From Candidatus Fredericiella danica (GTDB lineage Bacteria > Chloroflexota > Anaerolineae > Caldilineales > Caldilineaceae), in assembly GCA_016713335.1 (NCBI GenBank), contig JADJPH010000014.1:1-64000 (forward strand): a stretch of 64,000 nt of DNA, in the 5' to 3' direction. The position numbers and the translations under genes were made by a program. The notes under the pieces are model-generated. The model worked only from the letters and a program-made list of their open reading frames with translations, was not told the DNA's origin and searched no databases. Below are positions 49,481-57,698 of this stretch, one piece after another. Positions within the stretch are counted from its first letter, which is position 1; each line of letters starts with the position of its first letter.

Positions 49481-49813
49481 TCAGCCATGAGCCTGCGCAA
49501 GGATACGGTTTCGAATCTCCGTAACGTCGCGTTGCCCCTGCTCAACCCGAGATTGAACCTGTACTGACGTATGTTCTCGATCAATTAGGTAGTTGTCCAC
49601 GTCCTGTCGATGATGGAGATAATACGCAACCGTGGCATATACGTCGGGTAACGTGAGAGTCGGATATCGTAGTACGATAGCCTCAGGTGTCGCTCCATCC
49701 TGGAACGCGCGAACAACCATCTCAATCAAGACCCTGGAGTTCCCCACGCGCACTGCGCCATATTCGTCCTGCAAAAATGGCGGAGCATCGGTTCGGATGG
49801 CAAAGCTTAACAT
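49481..49813 (-). CDS. DUF433-family antitoxin (VapB45-like)
   Basis: A 110-residue protein. After MLSFAIRTDAPPFLQDEYGA come the DUF433 helix-turn-helix features: VLIEMVVRAFQDGATPEAIV, RYPTLTLPDVYATVAYYLHH. A charged C-terminal tail (VQSRVEQGQRDVTEIRNRIL) probably binds the toxin. It is upstream of the DUF5615 gene and likely represses the pair. Confidence 0.88.
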   Translation of the reverse strand: MLSFAIRTDAPPFLQDEYGAVRVGNSRVLIEMVVRAFQDGATPEAIVLRYPTLTLPDVYATVAYYLHHRQDVDNYLIDREHTSVQVQSRVEQGQRDVTEIRNRILAQAHG

Positions 49814-49898
49814 CGTTTAGCCTCTACCGCGTTAGTCACAGTATTGCAGTGTTCAGCGTCAATGCCTTTGTCAATTATAGCAGCAGTGCCGTGCATCG

Positions 49899-50829
49899 TC
49901 ACCTTCCGCCAAAACCCGTCAAAGTCACACCTTGGACGAAGTAGCGTTGAGCGACAAAGAAGAGAATAATGATCGGGGCCAGCATGAAGGTGCCGGTCGC
50001 AAAGACGAGTTCCCAACTCGTGGCATACGCGGCGTCGTTCATGGCGCGGATGCCGACCGCCAACGTCCACGTGGCCGGCTTCAGGTAGACCAACGCCTCC
50101 AGAAACTCGTTGTAGAACTGGATGAAGGTCAGCAGAATCACGGTGATCAACACCGGCTTGCTCAAGGGGATGAAGATCTGCCAGAGGATGCGAAACGTGC
50201 TGGCGCCATCCATCCGCCGCATCTTCCAATTCCACCGGAATGCCCATGAAGAACTGGCGGAGCAAAAAGACATAGAGCCCGTGCACGGCAAAAAACGTGG
50301 GCACAATCAACGGCAGGAACGTGCCCACCCATTTGAAAGGCCACACAAACAAATAGCTGAACATCAGGAAACGCGGGACGATTAAGATGATGGCCGGTAG
50401 CATCATCGTCGCCAACAGCAGGGCAAAGACGAAGTTCCGCCCGGGCCAGCGCAGGCGGGCAAAGCTGAACGCCACCAGACAGGAGGAAAACGTGACGCCA
50501 ATGACCGCAAAGAAACAGACGATCATGGTGTTGGCAAAGTAGAGCCACAGCGGCGCCATCTCGAACGCTTTGGTGTAATTGCCCCACTGGGGTTGTTCCG
50601 GAATCCACCGGATCGGCACCACGAAGATTTCGGTGGACGCCTTCAACGACGACGAGATCATCCACAGCACAGGCACCAACGCCATGACCGAAAGCAGAAT
50701 CAGGAGAATGTGGCTGCCAAGGTGCGCAGACAGGTCGCGCAACTGCCGCTGCCGCTTCGCCTGCGTAGCCCGCTCCTCCACACGCTTATTCGCCTTTGTC
50801 TGCTCTACACTCTCAACTGCACTCTGCAT
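49899..50829 (-). pseudogene. Sugar ABC transporter permease (MalG/AraQ-like), one frameshift
   Basis: Binding-protein-dependent inner-membrane permease. The N-terminal ~205 residues from 50829 cover helices 1-4 (HILLILLSVMALVPVLWMIS, FANTMIVCFFAVIGVTFSSC). One extra G near 50215 breaks the EAA loop; the other frame restores MDGASTFRILWQIFIPLSKP, then ILLTFIQFYNEFLEALVYL and APIIILFFVAQRYFVQGVTL, ending with TGFGGR at 49899. Restored length ~310 is normal. Without the correction the frame runs on to 49807 as nonsense. It is 13 bases downstream of the first permease. Confidence 0.85.
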
Positions 50830-50841
50830 ATTACAAACTCT

Positions 50842-51765
50842 CTACTCCCGATCATCCGACTCGTAGTACACCCAGCGCCCAGACAGTCGGAATTGGAAAA
50901 AGGTCAACACGATGATGACCAGGAACAGCAGCCAGGACAGCGCCGCAGCATATCCAATCTTGCTGTACTCAAACGCGTTGCGGTAGATACTGAGCACCAT
51001 AAACAGCGTCGCATCCTGCGGGCCACCCTTGGTCATGATGAGTGCCGGCGCAAAGACCTGGAAATTGCCGATGATCCCAACCACAAAATTGAAAAAGATC
51101 ACCGGCGTCATGATTGGGATCGTGACGCTCCAGAATTTGCGCCACGGACCGGCTCCATCCAACGCAGCCGCCTCCAGCAGCGATGTTGGTACGTTCTGCA
51201 GACCGGCGAGAAAGATCACCATCTGCGTCCCCATCACCCAAATGCGCATAAAGATAAAAGCCGGCATCACCAGCACAGGGTCAAAGAGCCAGTTTTGGGG
51301 TGGGATGCCAAACCAGCCGGTCACCTCATTGATAATCCCAAATTCAGGATTGTATGCGCGCTGCCAGATGAAGGCGCTGACGACAATGGGCACGATCACC
51401 GGCAAATAGAGGAAGGTGCGATATAAGCTCCGGCCGCGGATCGGCATGTTAAGGAGCACCGCACAGCCAAATGCCAACGCCAACTGCAGAGGAACACTCA
51501 CAAACGCATAGTAGACGGTTGCCCACAGCGACTGCCATGTTTTGGGGTCTGAAAACATCTCTTGCAGGTTGCGCATGCCGACGAAAGCCGGCGGGGACAG
51601 GTGGTTATATTTCTGAAACATCAACACAAATGACCAGGCCATCGGGAATGCGATGAACACCAGAAACCCGATGATGAACGGGGACGCGAACAGATAACCT
51701 TCAATCGCTTCACGGCGACGGAAGGCGGAGCGGCGTGGTCGATTCGTCGTTGCAGTGGTGGTCAT
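50842..51765 (-). CDS. Sugar ABC transporter permease (MalF/UgpA-like)
   Basis: A 307-residue permease with six membrane helices. The N-terminus is basic (NRPRRSAFRRREAIEGYLFA), then SPFIIGFLVFIAFPMAWSFV. The EAA loop that contacts the ATPase reads LEAAALDGAGPWRKFWSVTI. It pairs with the MalG-like permease and the solute-binding protein. No ATPase gene is in the locus, so the importer probably shares an MsmK-type ATPase encoded elsewhere. Confidence 0.93.
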   Translation of the reverse strand: MTTTATTNRPRRSAFRRREAIEGYLFASPFIIGFLVFIAFPMAWSFVLMFQKYNHLSPPAFVGMRNLQEMFSDPKTWQSLWATVYYAFVSVPLQLALAFGCAVLLNMPIRGRSLYRTFLYLPVIVPIVVSAFIWQRAYNPEFGIINEVTGWFGIPPQNWLFDPVLVMPAFIFMRIWVMGTQMVIFLAGLQNVPTSLLEAAALDGAGPWRKFWSVTIPIMTPVIFFNFVVGIIGNFQVFAPALIMTKGGPQDATLFMVLSIYRNAFEYSKIGYAAALSWLLFLVIIVLTFFQFRLSGRWVYYESDDRE

Positions 51766-51775
51766 GGGAAATGCG

Positions 51776-51843
51776 AATTACGAATTACGAATTACGACAG
51801 GCGTCTCGAAAATGGATCCAATCGTAATTCGTAATTCGTAATT
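51776..51843. repeat. 22-base inverted repeat between binding-protein and permease genes
   Basis: Arms 51776-51797 and 51822-51843 are perfect complements, each made of three ATTACGA-like 7-base units, with a 24-base loop. On the - strand it follows the binding-protein stop by 9 bases and precedes the permease start. A strong hairpin there could protect the binding-protein mRNA and lower permease expression, as known for malE-malF. Confidence 0.8.
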
Positions 51844-51852
51844 TCCTATGGT

Positions 51853-53238
51853 TTAGCCCTTGCTAGCATAGTAGTCGTCCAGCAGTTTCTGTACGCCCTC
51901 ATCCACCTTGGGCAATACGTCGGCTGCTGTGGCGCTGCCGGCGATCAGCGGATCCCAACCGACCGGCTTCACAACTTCGTTCCAATACTGTGAGCGTGGT
52001 AGACCGCTGATCACATCCACTTCACCCTTGGAGAAAGCTTCGACGAACGCCTTGGTGTTGGTCAGACCATGATTCTTCTGCACCATCGGCGCCCAGAAAC
52101 TTTCGACCAGGTCAAAGTTGTTGGGCAGACGTCCCGTCTTTTCAGAGAAGATCTTTTGCCCTTCCTCGCCGCTCATGAACTTGATCAGATCCCAGGCAGG
52201 ATCGGTGGGTGCGGTGCTGAACATGACCACGCCCTCCGCCCAACCACGATGCGGGCGGGCTTCATCCGCCTGCTTTGGCATCAGGACGACATCAAAGTCC
52301 ACGGCCTTGCCCTGCTCTGTTAGTTCTGGCGTCACCATCCGCGGGAACCACCAGGGACCTTCATACTTCATCGCAGATTGTCCAGCCTCAATGCCGCCAG
52401 CGCCAGCATCCAAATCAGCCGGCGATGGGCTGATGCCCTGCTTGTAGAGATCGCTCGCTACGAGTTGGACGATGTCCTGGATCTCCTTCTGATTGAACTG
52501 GGACTTCTTTGGATCAATCAGTTGATCAAATTCCTGCGCACCGGTGCCGCGGATCCAGTGGATGTCGCGGAACCAGTTGCCATTGGTCTGATACCCCCAT
52601 TGCTTGACGTCGCCGTCCTTCTTGGTCAGTTTTTGCGCGGTATCCAGGAATTCCTCAAAGGTCCAGTCATCGGTTGGGTAGGGGATGCCTGCTTCGTCGA
52701 AGGGCTTCTTGGCGTAAAACATCACCATCGTGGCCAACTGCATTGGCGTCAGATAGGTGTCGCCATTGCGCTCCGTGTAATCCTTGACGACCTGCACCGG
52801 CGCCCAGGCGTAGTCGAAGCTGTCACGCTTGCGCAGCTCGTTGAAGCCCGTCAGGACACCATTCTCGGCAAACAACTGGAAGCCCCAACCTTGCATGGAG
52901 GCGATGTCAGGATTGCTGCCCCCCGCGTACTGTGTCTGCAGCGTGGCGTAGTAGCTCTCATCATTCGGCAGAAAGACCGCTTCAACGGTGGTGTTGGGGT
53001 TCTTTGCCATGTACGCCTCGGCCAGCGCCTGAAATGCCGGTTGATCGGCCTGGCCAAACGCCATCACAGAGAGCTTCACCGGGGTCTGCGCAGGCGCTGC
53101 AGCTGCGCCGCCTGCGCCGGTCTGGGCTGCCGGCGCGACCGGCGCAGCGCACGCCGCAAGGGCGAACGTGGCCGCTCCCCCTGCGCCTACCATGCGCAGA
53201 AAGTCACGCCGAGAGATTCCATTCGTGGTCATAGTCAT
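51853..53238 (-). CDS. Extracellular sugar-binding lipoprotein of an ABC importer
   Basis: A 461-residue family 1 solute-binding protein. It has both a twin-arginine motif (SRRDFLRMVGAGG) and a lipobox (ALAACAAP, Cys30), so it is exported, lipidated and tethered. The mature part (KLSVMAFGQADQPAFQALAE, VEAVFLPNDESYYATLQTQY, GGSNPDIASMQGWGFQLFAE) is typical of oligosaccharide binders, and an aromatic-rich region (KYEGPWWFPRMV) suits sugar stacking. It is the first importer gene in transcription order, ahead of the hairpin and the permeases. Confidence 0.93.
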   Translation of the reverse strand: MTMTTNGISRRDFLRMVGAGGAATFALAACAAPVAPAAQTGAGGAAAAPAQTPVKLSVMAFGQADQPAFQALAEAYMAKNPNTTVEAVFLPNDESYYATLQTQYAGGSNPDIASMQGWGFQLFAENGVLTGFNELRKRDSFDYAWAPVQVVKDYTERNGDTYLTPMQLATMVMFYAKKPFDEAGIPYPTDDWTFEEFLDTAQKLTKKDGDVKQWGYQTNGNWFRDIHWIRGTGAQEFDQLIDPKKSQFNQKEIQDIVQLVASDLYKQGISPSPADLDAGAGGIEAGQSAMKYEGPWWFPRMVTPELTEQGKAVDFDVVLMPKQADEARPHRGWAEGVVMFSTAPTDPAWDLIKFMSGEEGQKIFSEKTGRLPNNFDLVESFWAPMVQKNHGLTNTKAFVEAFSKGEVDVISGLPRSQYWNEVVKPVGWDPLIAGSATAADVLPKVDEGVQKLLDDYYASKG

Positions 53239-53332
53239 CTCCTCTCAATATTCTCCTGCGATTTAGACTGCTGGGAACCTGAACTTCGACCTGCAAAACC
53301 AACAAAAAGCGCCGTTCGCCTTGAAGGGAGGC

Positions 53333-54244
53333 TTACACACTGCGCATCACATCACGCAGCTCACGACAGCTGATGGGCACGATTCGTTCTGCCTCCAGGA
53401 AATGCCGGAGGCGATCTGATTGAAGATACTGGTACTCAAATGTGCGCCAGAAGGCGCGATCGGGCCCGATTGTTTCAATATCCCCCGGCGCATTGGGATG
53501 CAGGCTGAAATAGGTGATACCGGGCGGCAGGTCGTGTAGCATCCGCTCGTAGAGCGGCGCACGGCCACCTTCTGCATCGGTCACATGGTAGCCGGGTGTG
53601 ATGCGAAAATGATCGACGAGCGGCATGCCACGCGCTTCCAATGCGCGCACAAACTGCGCCCACTCTGCGTCGTCATGTCCGCCAAAACCGAGTGAGGTCG
53701 CATAATCATCAATGTGGCGAATCACCAGCACCGGCACCCGGTATTCGAAGCCAAATTCGACGTAGTCAGTGAACAACTCCGGGAAGAATGCAATTCCCAT
53801 ATGGTTGTCAATGTGGGTGAAGTCGATGCCGGCGCGCACCACAAGCTCAATTTGCGCGCGGAACTCCGTTACTGCGGCCGCGAGGTTCATGTGCGGCCGC
53901 GTCATCGGTGGGCGATGCCAGAAGTTGCCGGTTTCATCGAGCAGTCCACTTGCCGGATCGCGCGTCGTGATCGGTCCCCAACGATACCCTGTCCACTCAC
54001 TGTTGAGCGTTAAATGGACGCCCAAATCGAGCTCGGGATGCTTCGCCACATGCGATACCAGTTCAGACGACCAGGGACAGGGAACCATGACGGAACCCGT
54101 TTTCAAGATGCCGGCCCTCATCAGGTCGATATATGCCTGATTGCTCCCGTGGCACATGCCCACATCGTCAGCATGGAAAATCACCAACCGCGCATCGGAT
54201 GGATACCCTAGTTTTTCCAACAGTGGATTTGGATCTTCAGTCAC
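53333..54244 (-). CDS. ChbG/HpnK (YdjC)-family carbohydrate deacetylase
   Basis: A 303-residue metal-dependent deacetylase. Metal residues: FHADDVGMCHGSNQAYIDLM (Asp pair), THIDNHMGIAFFPELF (His) and YFSLHPNAPGD (His). LGVHLTLNSEW is also conserved. ChbG removes acetyl groups from chito-oligosaccharides, and HpnK-like members act in hopanoid synthesis. Here, beside an ABC sugar importer and a NagB-like enzyme, an amino-sugar substrate is likely. Confidence 0.92.
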   Translation of the reverse strand: MTEDPNPLLEKLGYPSDARLVIFHADDVGMCHGSNQAYIDLMRAGILKTGSVMVPCPWSSELVSHVAKHPELDLGVHLTLNSEWTGYRWGPITTRDPASGLLDETGNFWHRPPMTRPHMNLAAAVTEFRAQIELVVRAGIDFTHIDNHMGIAFFPELFTDYVEFGFEYRVPVLVIRHIDDYATSLGFGGHDDAEWAQFVRALEARGMPLVDHFRITPGYHVTDAEGGRAPLYERMLHDLPPGITYFSLHPNAPGDIETIGPDRAFWRTFEYQYLQSDRLRHFLEAERIVPISCRELRDVMRSV

Positions 54245-54271
54245 AGATGCCTCTTCCGAAACAGCAGGGAC

Positions 54272-55651
54272 TCATGCCGTCAACTCGAGCACTTGAATTC
54301 CAGATAGCCGGGCGAAATTGCGTAACTCCTCGCAAAAATCTCCATAGGTGATGCTGACGTGGTGTTCCAGTCCGGCTCGCATCATGCGGTCGAACACTTC
54401 AATGGCAGGCCGGTCGAAATGAATGACGCCACTCGTTCCCGAATAACTGATCGGCGCTTGTACCATGTCGCCGCCGCCGATGGCCAGTTGGTAGCCGAGC
54501 ACACCCCCATCTAGTTGCGTCCGATGTAGGCGTGCGATCGTAACGCGGCCAGGTCGTAAAGGAAACTCAAACAGTAACGGCAATTTCCGGTTGCTGTGGA
54601 TTGCACCGCGCACACCGGCCTCAGGATCTGCCATACTGACTGGGGCCAGACCACAGTGCCACAGGACACCACTATCTGTCACGGGATCAATCGACACCAG
54701 ATCGGTGATAAATGCCTGTGCTCCACTCACTACCTGGAGCAACAACGAGGTCACCGTGCCATTGATGTCTGCTTCACAACTGGCGGGGCAACGTTCCTCG
54801 TTGAGCACACTCATCGCCCCACAGGCCGCACAGCCCAATGTCGTAAAGAATTCGGGCCAACAACGCACAGCTACGGCATCGAGTTGGAGGCGATCTACAG
54901 CCTCGCGGAGCGCGACATAGACGCCTGCCGTGCCTGCCGTGGCCACCGCATCAAGTTCCGCCAGGTTCGGCGTAAATGCGGCGACGCGATCTAGAAATTC
55001 ACCCTTTGCGGCGCTGTCCGCTTGCGCAGCCTGCGCCAGGGTCGCATCCAGTTCCAGTTCGACAACCGCCGTACCAAACAGTCGCTGCAGATCGGTGGCG
55101 TCATATGCACAAGTGTCAAACCCAATTGGATGGCGGCCAATCAGCCCAATTCGCGCGCTTTGAAGCGTACGCCGGGCTCGCCCTGCACGGGCTAAAACCT
55201 CGACTCTCGCAATCGCACTGGAATCATTTACTGGGGCAAGCACATAGTCAAACGCAATCCGCCGCAACATCAGCGCATGGCCTGCCAGATTGATACCACA
55301 CAAACTGTTTAGGCGCAAACGACCACCGCTGCGCTCATCGGGCGTGGCCCACAACAGAATTGGCGCTCCCCGCTCGTGGGCAAGCGTCGCAAGTCGCACC
55401 GCCATTGAACTGTCCGCAAAGGAGGCTTGCAGCAGCACAAGCAGGTCAAACTCCGTACTTCCTAGCGCAGCCATCACACGGTCTGCACCGGTAGCGTCCA
55501 TGATCAACTCGTTTGCAGTGCCAACCACCGTATGTCCAGCGTCGCGTAGGCTGGCTAATACAGTATCCGCCACTGATTGGGCCAAAGGTACATCAAACGT
55601 AGGGCGGGCAATTGCGACAAGCGCAATGGTTGTGGATTCAGCGGTCATCAT
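54272..55651 (-). CDS. L-fucose/L-arabinose isomerase-like protein
   Basis: About 459 residues from MMTAESTTIALVAIARPTFD. The N-terminal Rossmann-like domain (STEFDLLVLLQASFADSSMA, GAPILLWATPDERSGGRLRL) and the central segment AVRCWPEFFTTLGCAACGAM, then EADINGTVTSLLLQVVSGAQ, match FucI/AraA-type proteins, where acidic residues in WPE.. and EAD.. hold the metal. The C-terminal half (ISYSGTSGVIHFDRPAIEVF) carries the last barrel. It probably interconverts an aldose and a ketose. Its start overlaps the stop of the Gfo/Idh gene (ATGA). Confidence 0.75.
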   Translation of the reverse strand: MMTAESTTIALVAIARPTFDVPLAQSVADTVLASLRDAGHTVVGTANELIMDATGADRVMAALGSTEFDLLVLLQASFADSSMAVRLATLAHERGAPILLWATPDERSGGRLRLNSLCGINLAGHALMLRRIAFDYVLAPVNDSSAIARVEVLARAGRARRTLQSARIGLIGRHPIGFDTCAYDATDLQRLFGTAVVELELDATLAQAAQADSAAKGEFLDRVAAFTPNLAELDAVATAGTAGVYVALREAVDRLQLDAVAVRCWPEFFTTLGCAACGAMSVLNEERCPASCEADINGTVTSLLLQVVSGAQAFITDLVSIDPVTDSGVLWHCGLAPVSMADPEAGVRGAIHSNRKLPLLFEFPLRPGRVTIARLHRTQLDGGVLGYQLAIGGGDMVQAPISYSGTSGVIHFDRPAIEVFDRMMRAGLEHHVSITYGDFCEELRNFARLSGIQVLELTA

Positions 55652-56649
55652 GCCGTTTCCTCGCACAGAAAATCCGCAACCGTCACCGGTTGCCCGGTCG
55701 CGGCCGATCGATTTGCCGCCAGGACGATCGCCGTGGTCTCAAGCCCGGTGCGCAACGGCGTACGAATCGAGGCGGGGTCGCCCGTTCGCACCGCTTCGAT
55801 AAATGCCCGGTTGACGCCGGTGTGAAGTGGCACCGTGTTCGCCCACTCTTCAACGCCAGTTGGCGTATACAACTGGACCCGTTTGTCCGTCACGCGCACC
55901 ATGCGGTCACGCAGGCAAAAATCCGCAGCCGGTTCCTTCTGAATTTGCGAAAAGAGTGCGTAGGTGCCGGCGCAGACCCCGACCGCGCCGCGGGCAAAGT
56001 GTAGCGTCAGGGCGTAGCCGTCCCAATTCGTGAATTCGTCCTCCTGGTTGACCTGGCGTTCGTTGTAGGCGGCGTACACCACAGTGATGTCGCCGGCGAT
56101 TGCCCGCGCCACATCGACCAGATGGATACTTTGGTCAACGATCTGGCCCCCGACAATTTTGCGGTCCCACATCCAACGGATGGGTGGGCGGGTCCAATAC
56201 CAACGGAGGTTCACCAGCGCAATCGGCGCCCCATCGATCAGTGCTTCCGCCCGGCGAAATGCCTCACTGTAGCGCCACTGGAGGGCATTCACGGCAATCA
56301 GCCCCTTGCGTTCGACTTCCTCCACCAGCCGATTGGCGGCGCGCAAATCCAGATCGAGCGGCTTCTCGATATACATGGCGACGCCATGCTCGGCGCAATC
56401 AAGCCCGGCCGCCGCATGTTCCGGGGTCGGCGTGCAGATGTAGACGCCATCCAGGCGCTCGCGCTCGAGCATCAGCCGGTGATCGGTGTAGGCAACACAG
56501 CCCCACTTTGCAGCAAAGGCCTCAGCGCGTCCCGCGTCAGTATCGCTGGCGGCAACAAAATCCACGTCAGGCTCGGTGTGGATCAGACCGGCATGCTCAT
56601 TGGCCATCCGCCCTGCACCGATAAAGCCGATACGAAGTTTCCTGGTCAT
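55648..56649 (-). CDS. Gfo/Idh/MocA-family sugar oxidoreductase
   Basis: About 333 residues from MTRKLRIGFIGAGRMANEHA, a Rossmann NAD(P) site. The conserved EKP motif is in VAMYIEKPLDLDLRAANRLV. The C-terminal barrel holds GGQIVDQSIHLVDVARAIAG with the catalytic Asp/His pair. Family members oxidise a sugar or cyclitol hydroxyl. It sits between the TIM-barrel isomerase and the FucI-like gene in the same operon. Confidence 0.92.
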   Translation of the reverse strand: MTRKLRIGFIGAGRMANEHAGLIHTEPDVDFVAASDTDAGRAEAFAAKWGCVAYTDHRLMLERERLDGVYICTPTPEHAAAGLDCAEHGVAMYIEKPLDLDLRAANRLVEEVERKGLIAVNALQWRYSEAFRRAEALIDGAPIALVNLRWYWTRPPIRWMWDRKIVGGQIVDQSIHLVDVARAIAGDITVVYAAYNERQVNQEDEFTNWDGYALTLHFARGAVGVCAGTYALFSQIQKEPAADFCLRDRMVRVTDKRVQLYTPTGVEEWANTVPLHTGVNRAFIEAVRTGDPASIRTPLRTGLETTAIVLAANRSAATGQPVTVADFLCEETA

Positions 56650-56663
56650 ACCCCTCACTCCAT

Positions 56664-57583
56664 CTAGATGAATGCGACACCGGCGACGTGATCAGGGGCG
56701 ACAGCTTCAGCGGCCGGGAGCGTTACCGGCGACGCCAGAAACTGTTCCAGATAGCGCTTGCTCCAGAGCAGCGACTGCAGGATCGAGCCTTCATCACGCT
56801 CCCACACGGCGTCTTCATGTTCGATGCTCAGGCAGCCGCTGTAGTCCGCCTGCTGCAGGAGACTGATGATCGTCGCCCAATTCAGCTCTCCCCAGCCCGG
56901 TAAGGTGTACCGCCACCACCCTTCGCCGTCAATGCCTTCGCGGGCCAGACGGCGCGATCAAGCAACGTGTCCTTGACATGGACATGGGTGACACGTGACG
57001 CGAATTCGTTCAGCGCGGCGCCGGCGTCGACAAACTGCCAGACAAGATGGCTCGGATCGAAACCGAGTGTCAGTTCCGGAACAGCCGCAAATAGTTCATG
57101 CCACATGGCTGGGCTGGTGGCGACATTCCCGACTGCGGGGCAATTCTCAATTGCAAGGGTCACGTTGCCTGTGCGCGCAAGCGGAAGCACTTGTCGCTCA
57201 AACCACTCGATCACAGCGGGAAGATTGGCGCGCAAGCTTTTCCCCGGTTCGCGTCCGGTGGCAAGGACCACGAGTGGAATCCCCTGCTCGCCGGCAAAGC
57301 GCACGCGATCCAGCACGTTGCGTTGGTGCAGTGCCCGTTCATCCGGGTTGCCTGCCAGCACGTTGCGGCCATACGTAAGCGATGCAATGCGCGCCCCGCT
57401 CCGCCGCGCTGCATCGAAGTCAGCGGGCTTCAGCGGCACGGCTGGTCCGACCTCAATGCCATCAAAACCATTCTCCACCGCCCAGCGCGCCAGTTTGGGC
57501 AGGCTCCACGGCTGGAAATGTTTTGAGAAGGTCAGTACATTGGTATGAAAAGTGATTGGGGGACGAAAACCGGTGTATTGCAT
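56664..57583 (-). pseudogene. Sugar phosphate isomerase/epimerase (xylose isomerase-like TIM barrel), one frameshift
   Basis: Starts at ATG 57583 (MQYTGFRPPITFHTNVLTFS). Metal-binding acidic residues of the AP_endonuc_2 fold are seen: VTLAIENCPAVGN, ELTLGFDPSHLVWQFVDAGA and THVHVKDTLLD. Near 56930 the frame breaks in a GGGTGGTGGCGG run. The other frame continues YTLPGWGELNWATIISLLQQ and YSGCLSIEHEDAVWERDEGS to a TAG at 56666-56664. The restored ~305-residue enzyme is normal. Open frame upstream of 57583 is not coding. It would isomerise or epimerise a sugar or keto-sugar of this pathway. Confidence 0.85.
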
Positions 57584-57603
57584 AGGAGTGACCTCGGATC
57601 GTG

Positions 57604-57660
57604 TTGCGTATTGCGTATTGCGTATCTCGTACCGAAGGGACATCGGCACTGCCGTGTCCG
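57604..57660. repeat. TTGCGTA tandem repeats and a dispersed 16-base element
   Basis: Three TTGCGTA units at 57604-57624, then GGCACTGCCGTGTCCG at 57645-57660, which is the exact reverse complement of the CGGACACGGCAGTGCC block in the tandem repeat near 12 kb. It lies between the chaperonin-like gene and the TIM-barrel gene. Confidence 0.7.
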
Positions 57661-57698
57661 TTTTGTTGCCGGGCCCTAAGCCCACAACGTGATACGCC

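Noticed and set aside
49807..49898. C-terminal tail of the MalG-like permease
   Set aside because: It is the out-of-frame run-on after the indel near 50215; the true frame ends at 49899.
52378..53373. 331-residue open frame on the + strand
   Set aside because: It is the antisense of the sugar-binding lipoprotein gene.
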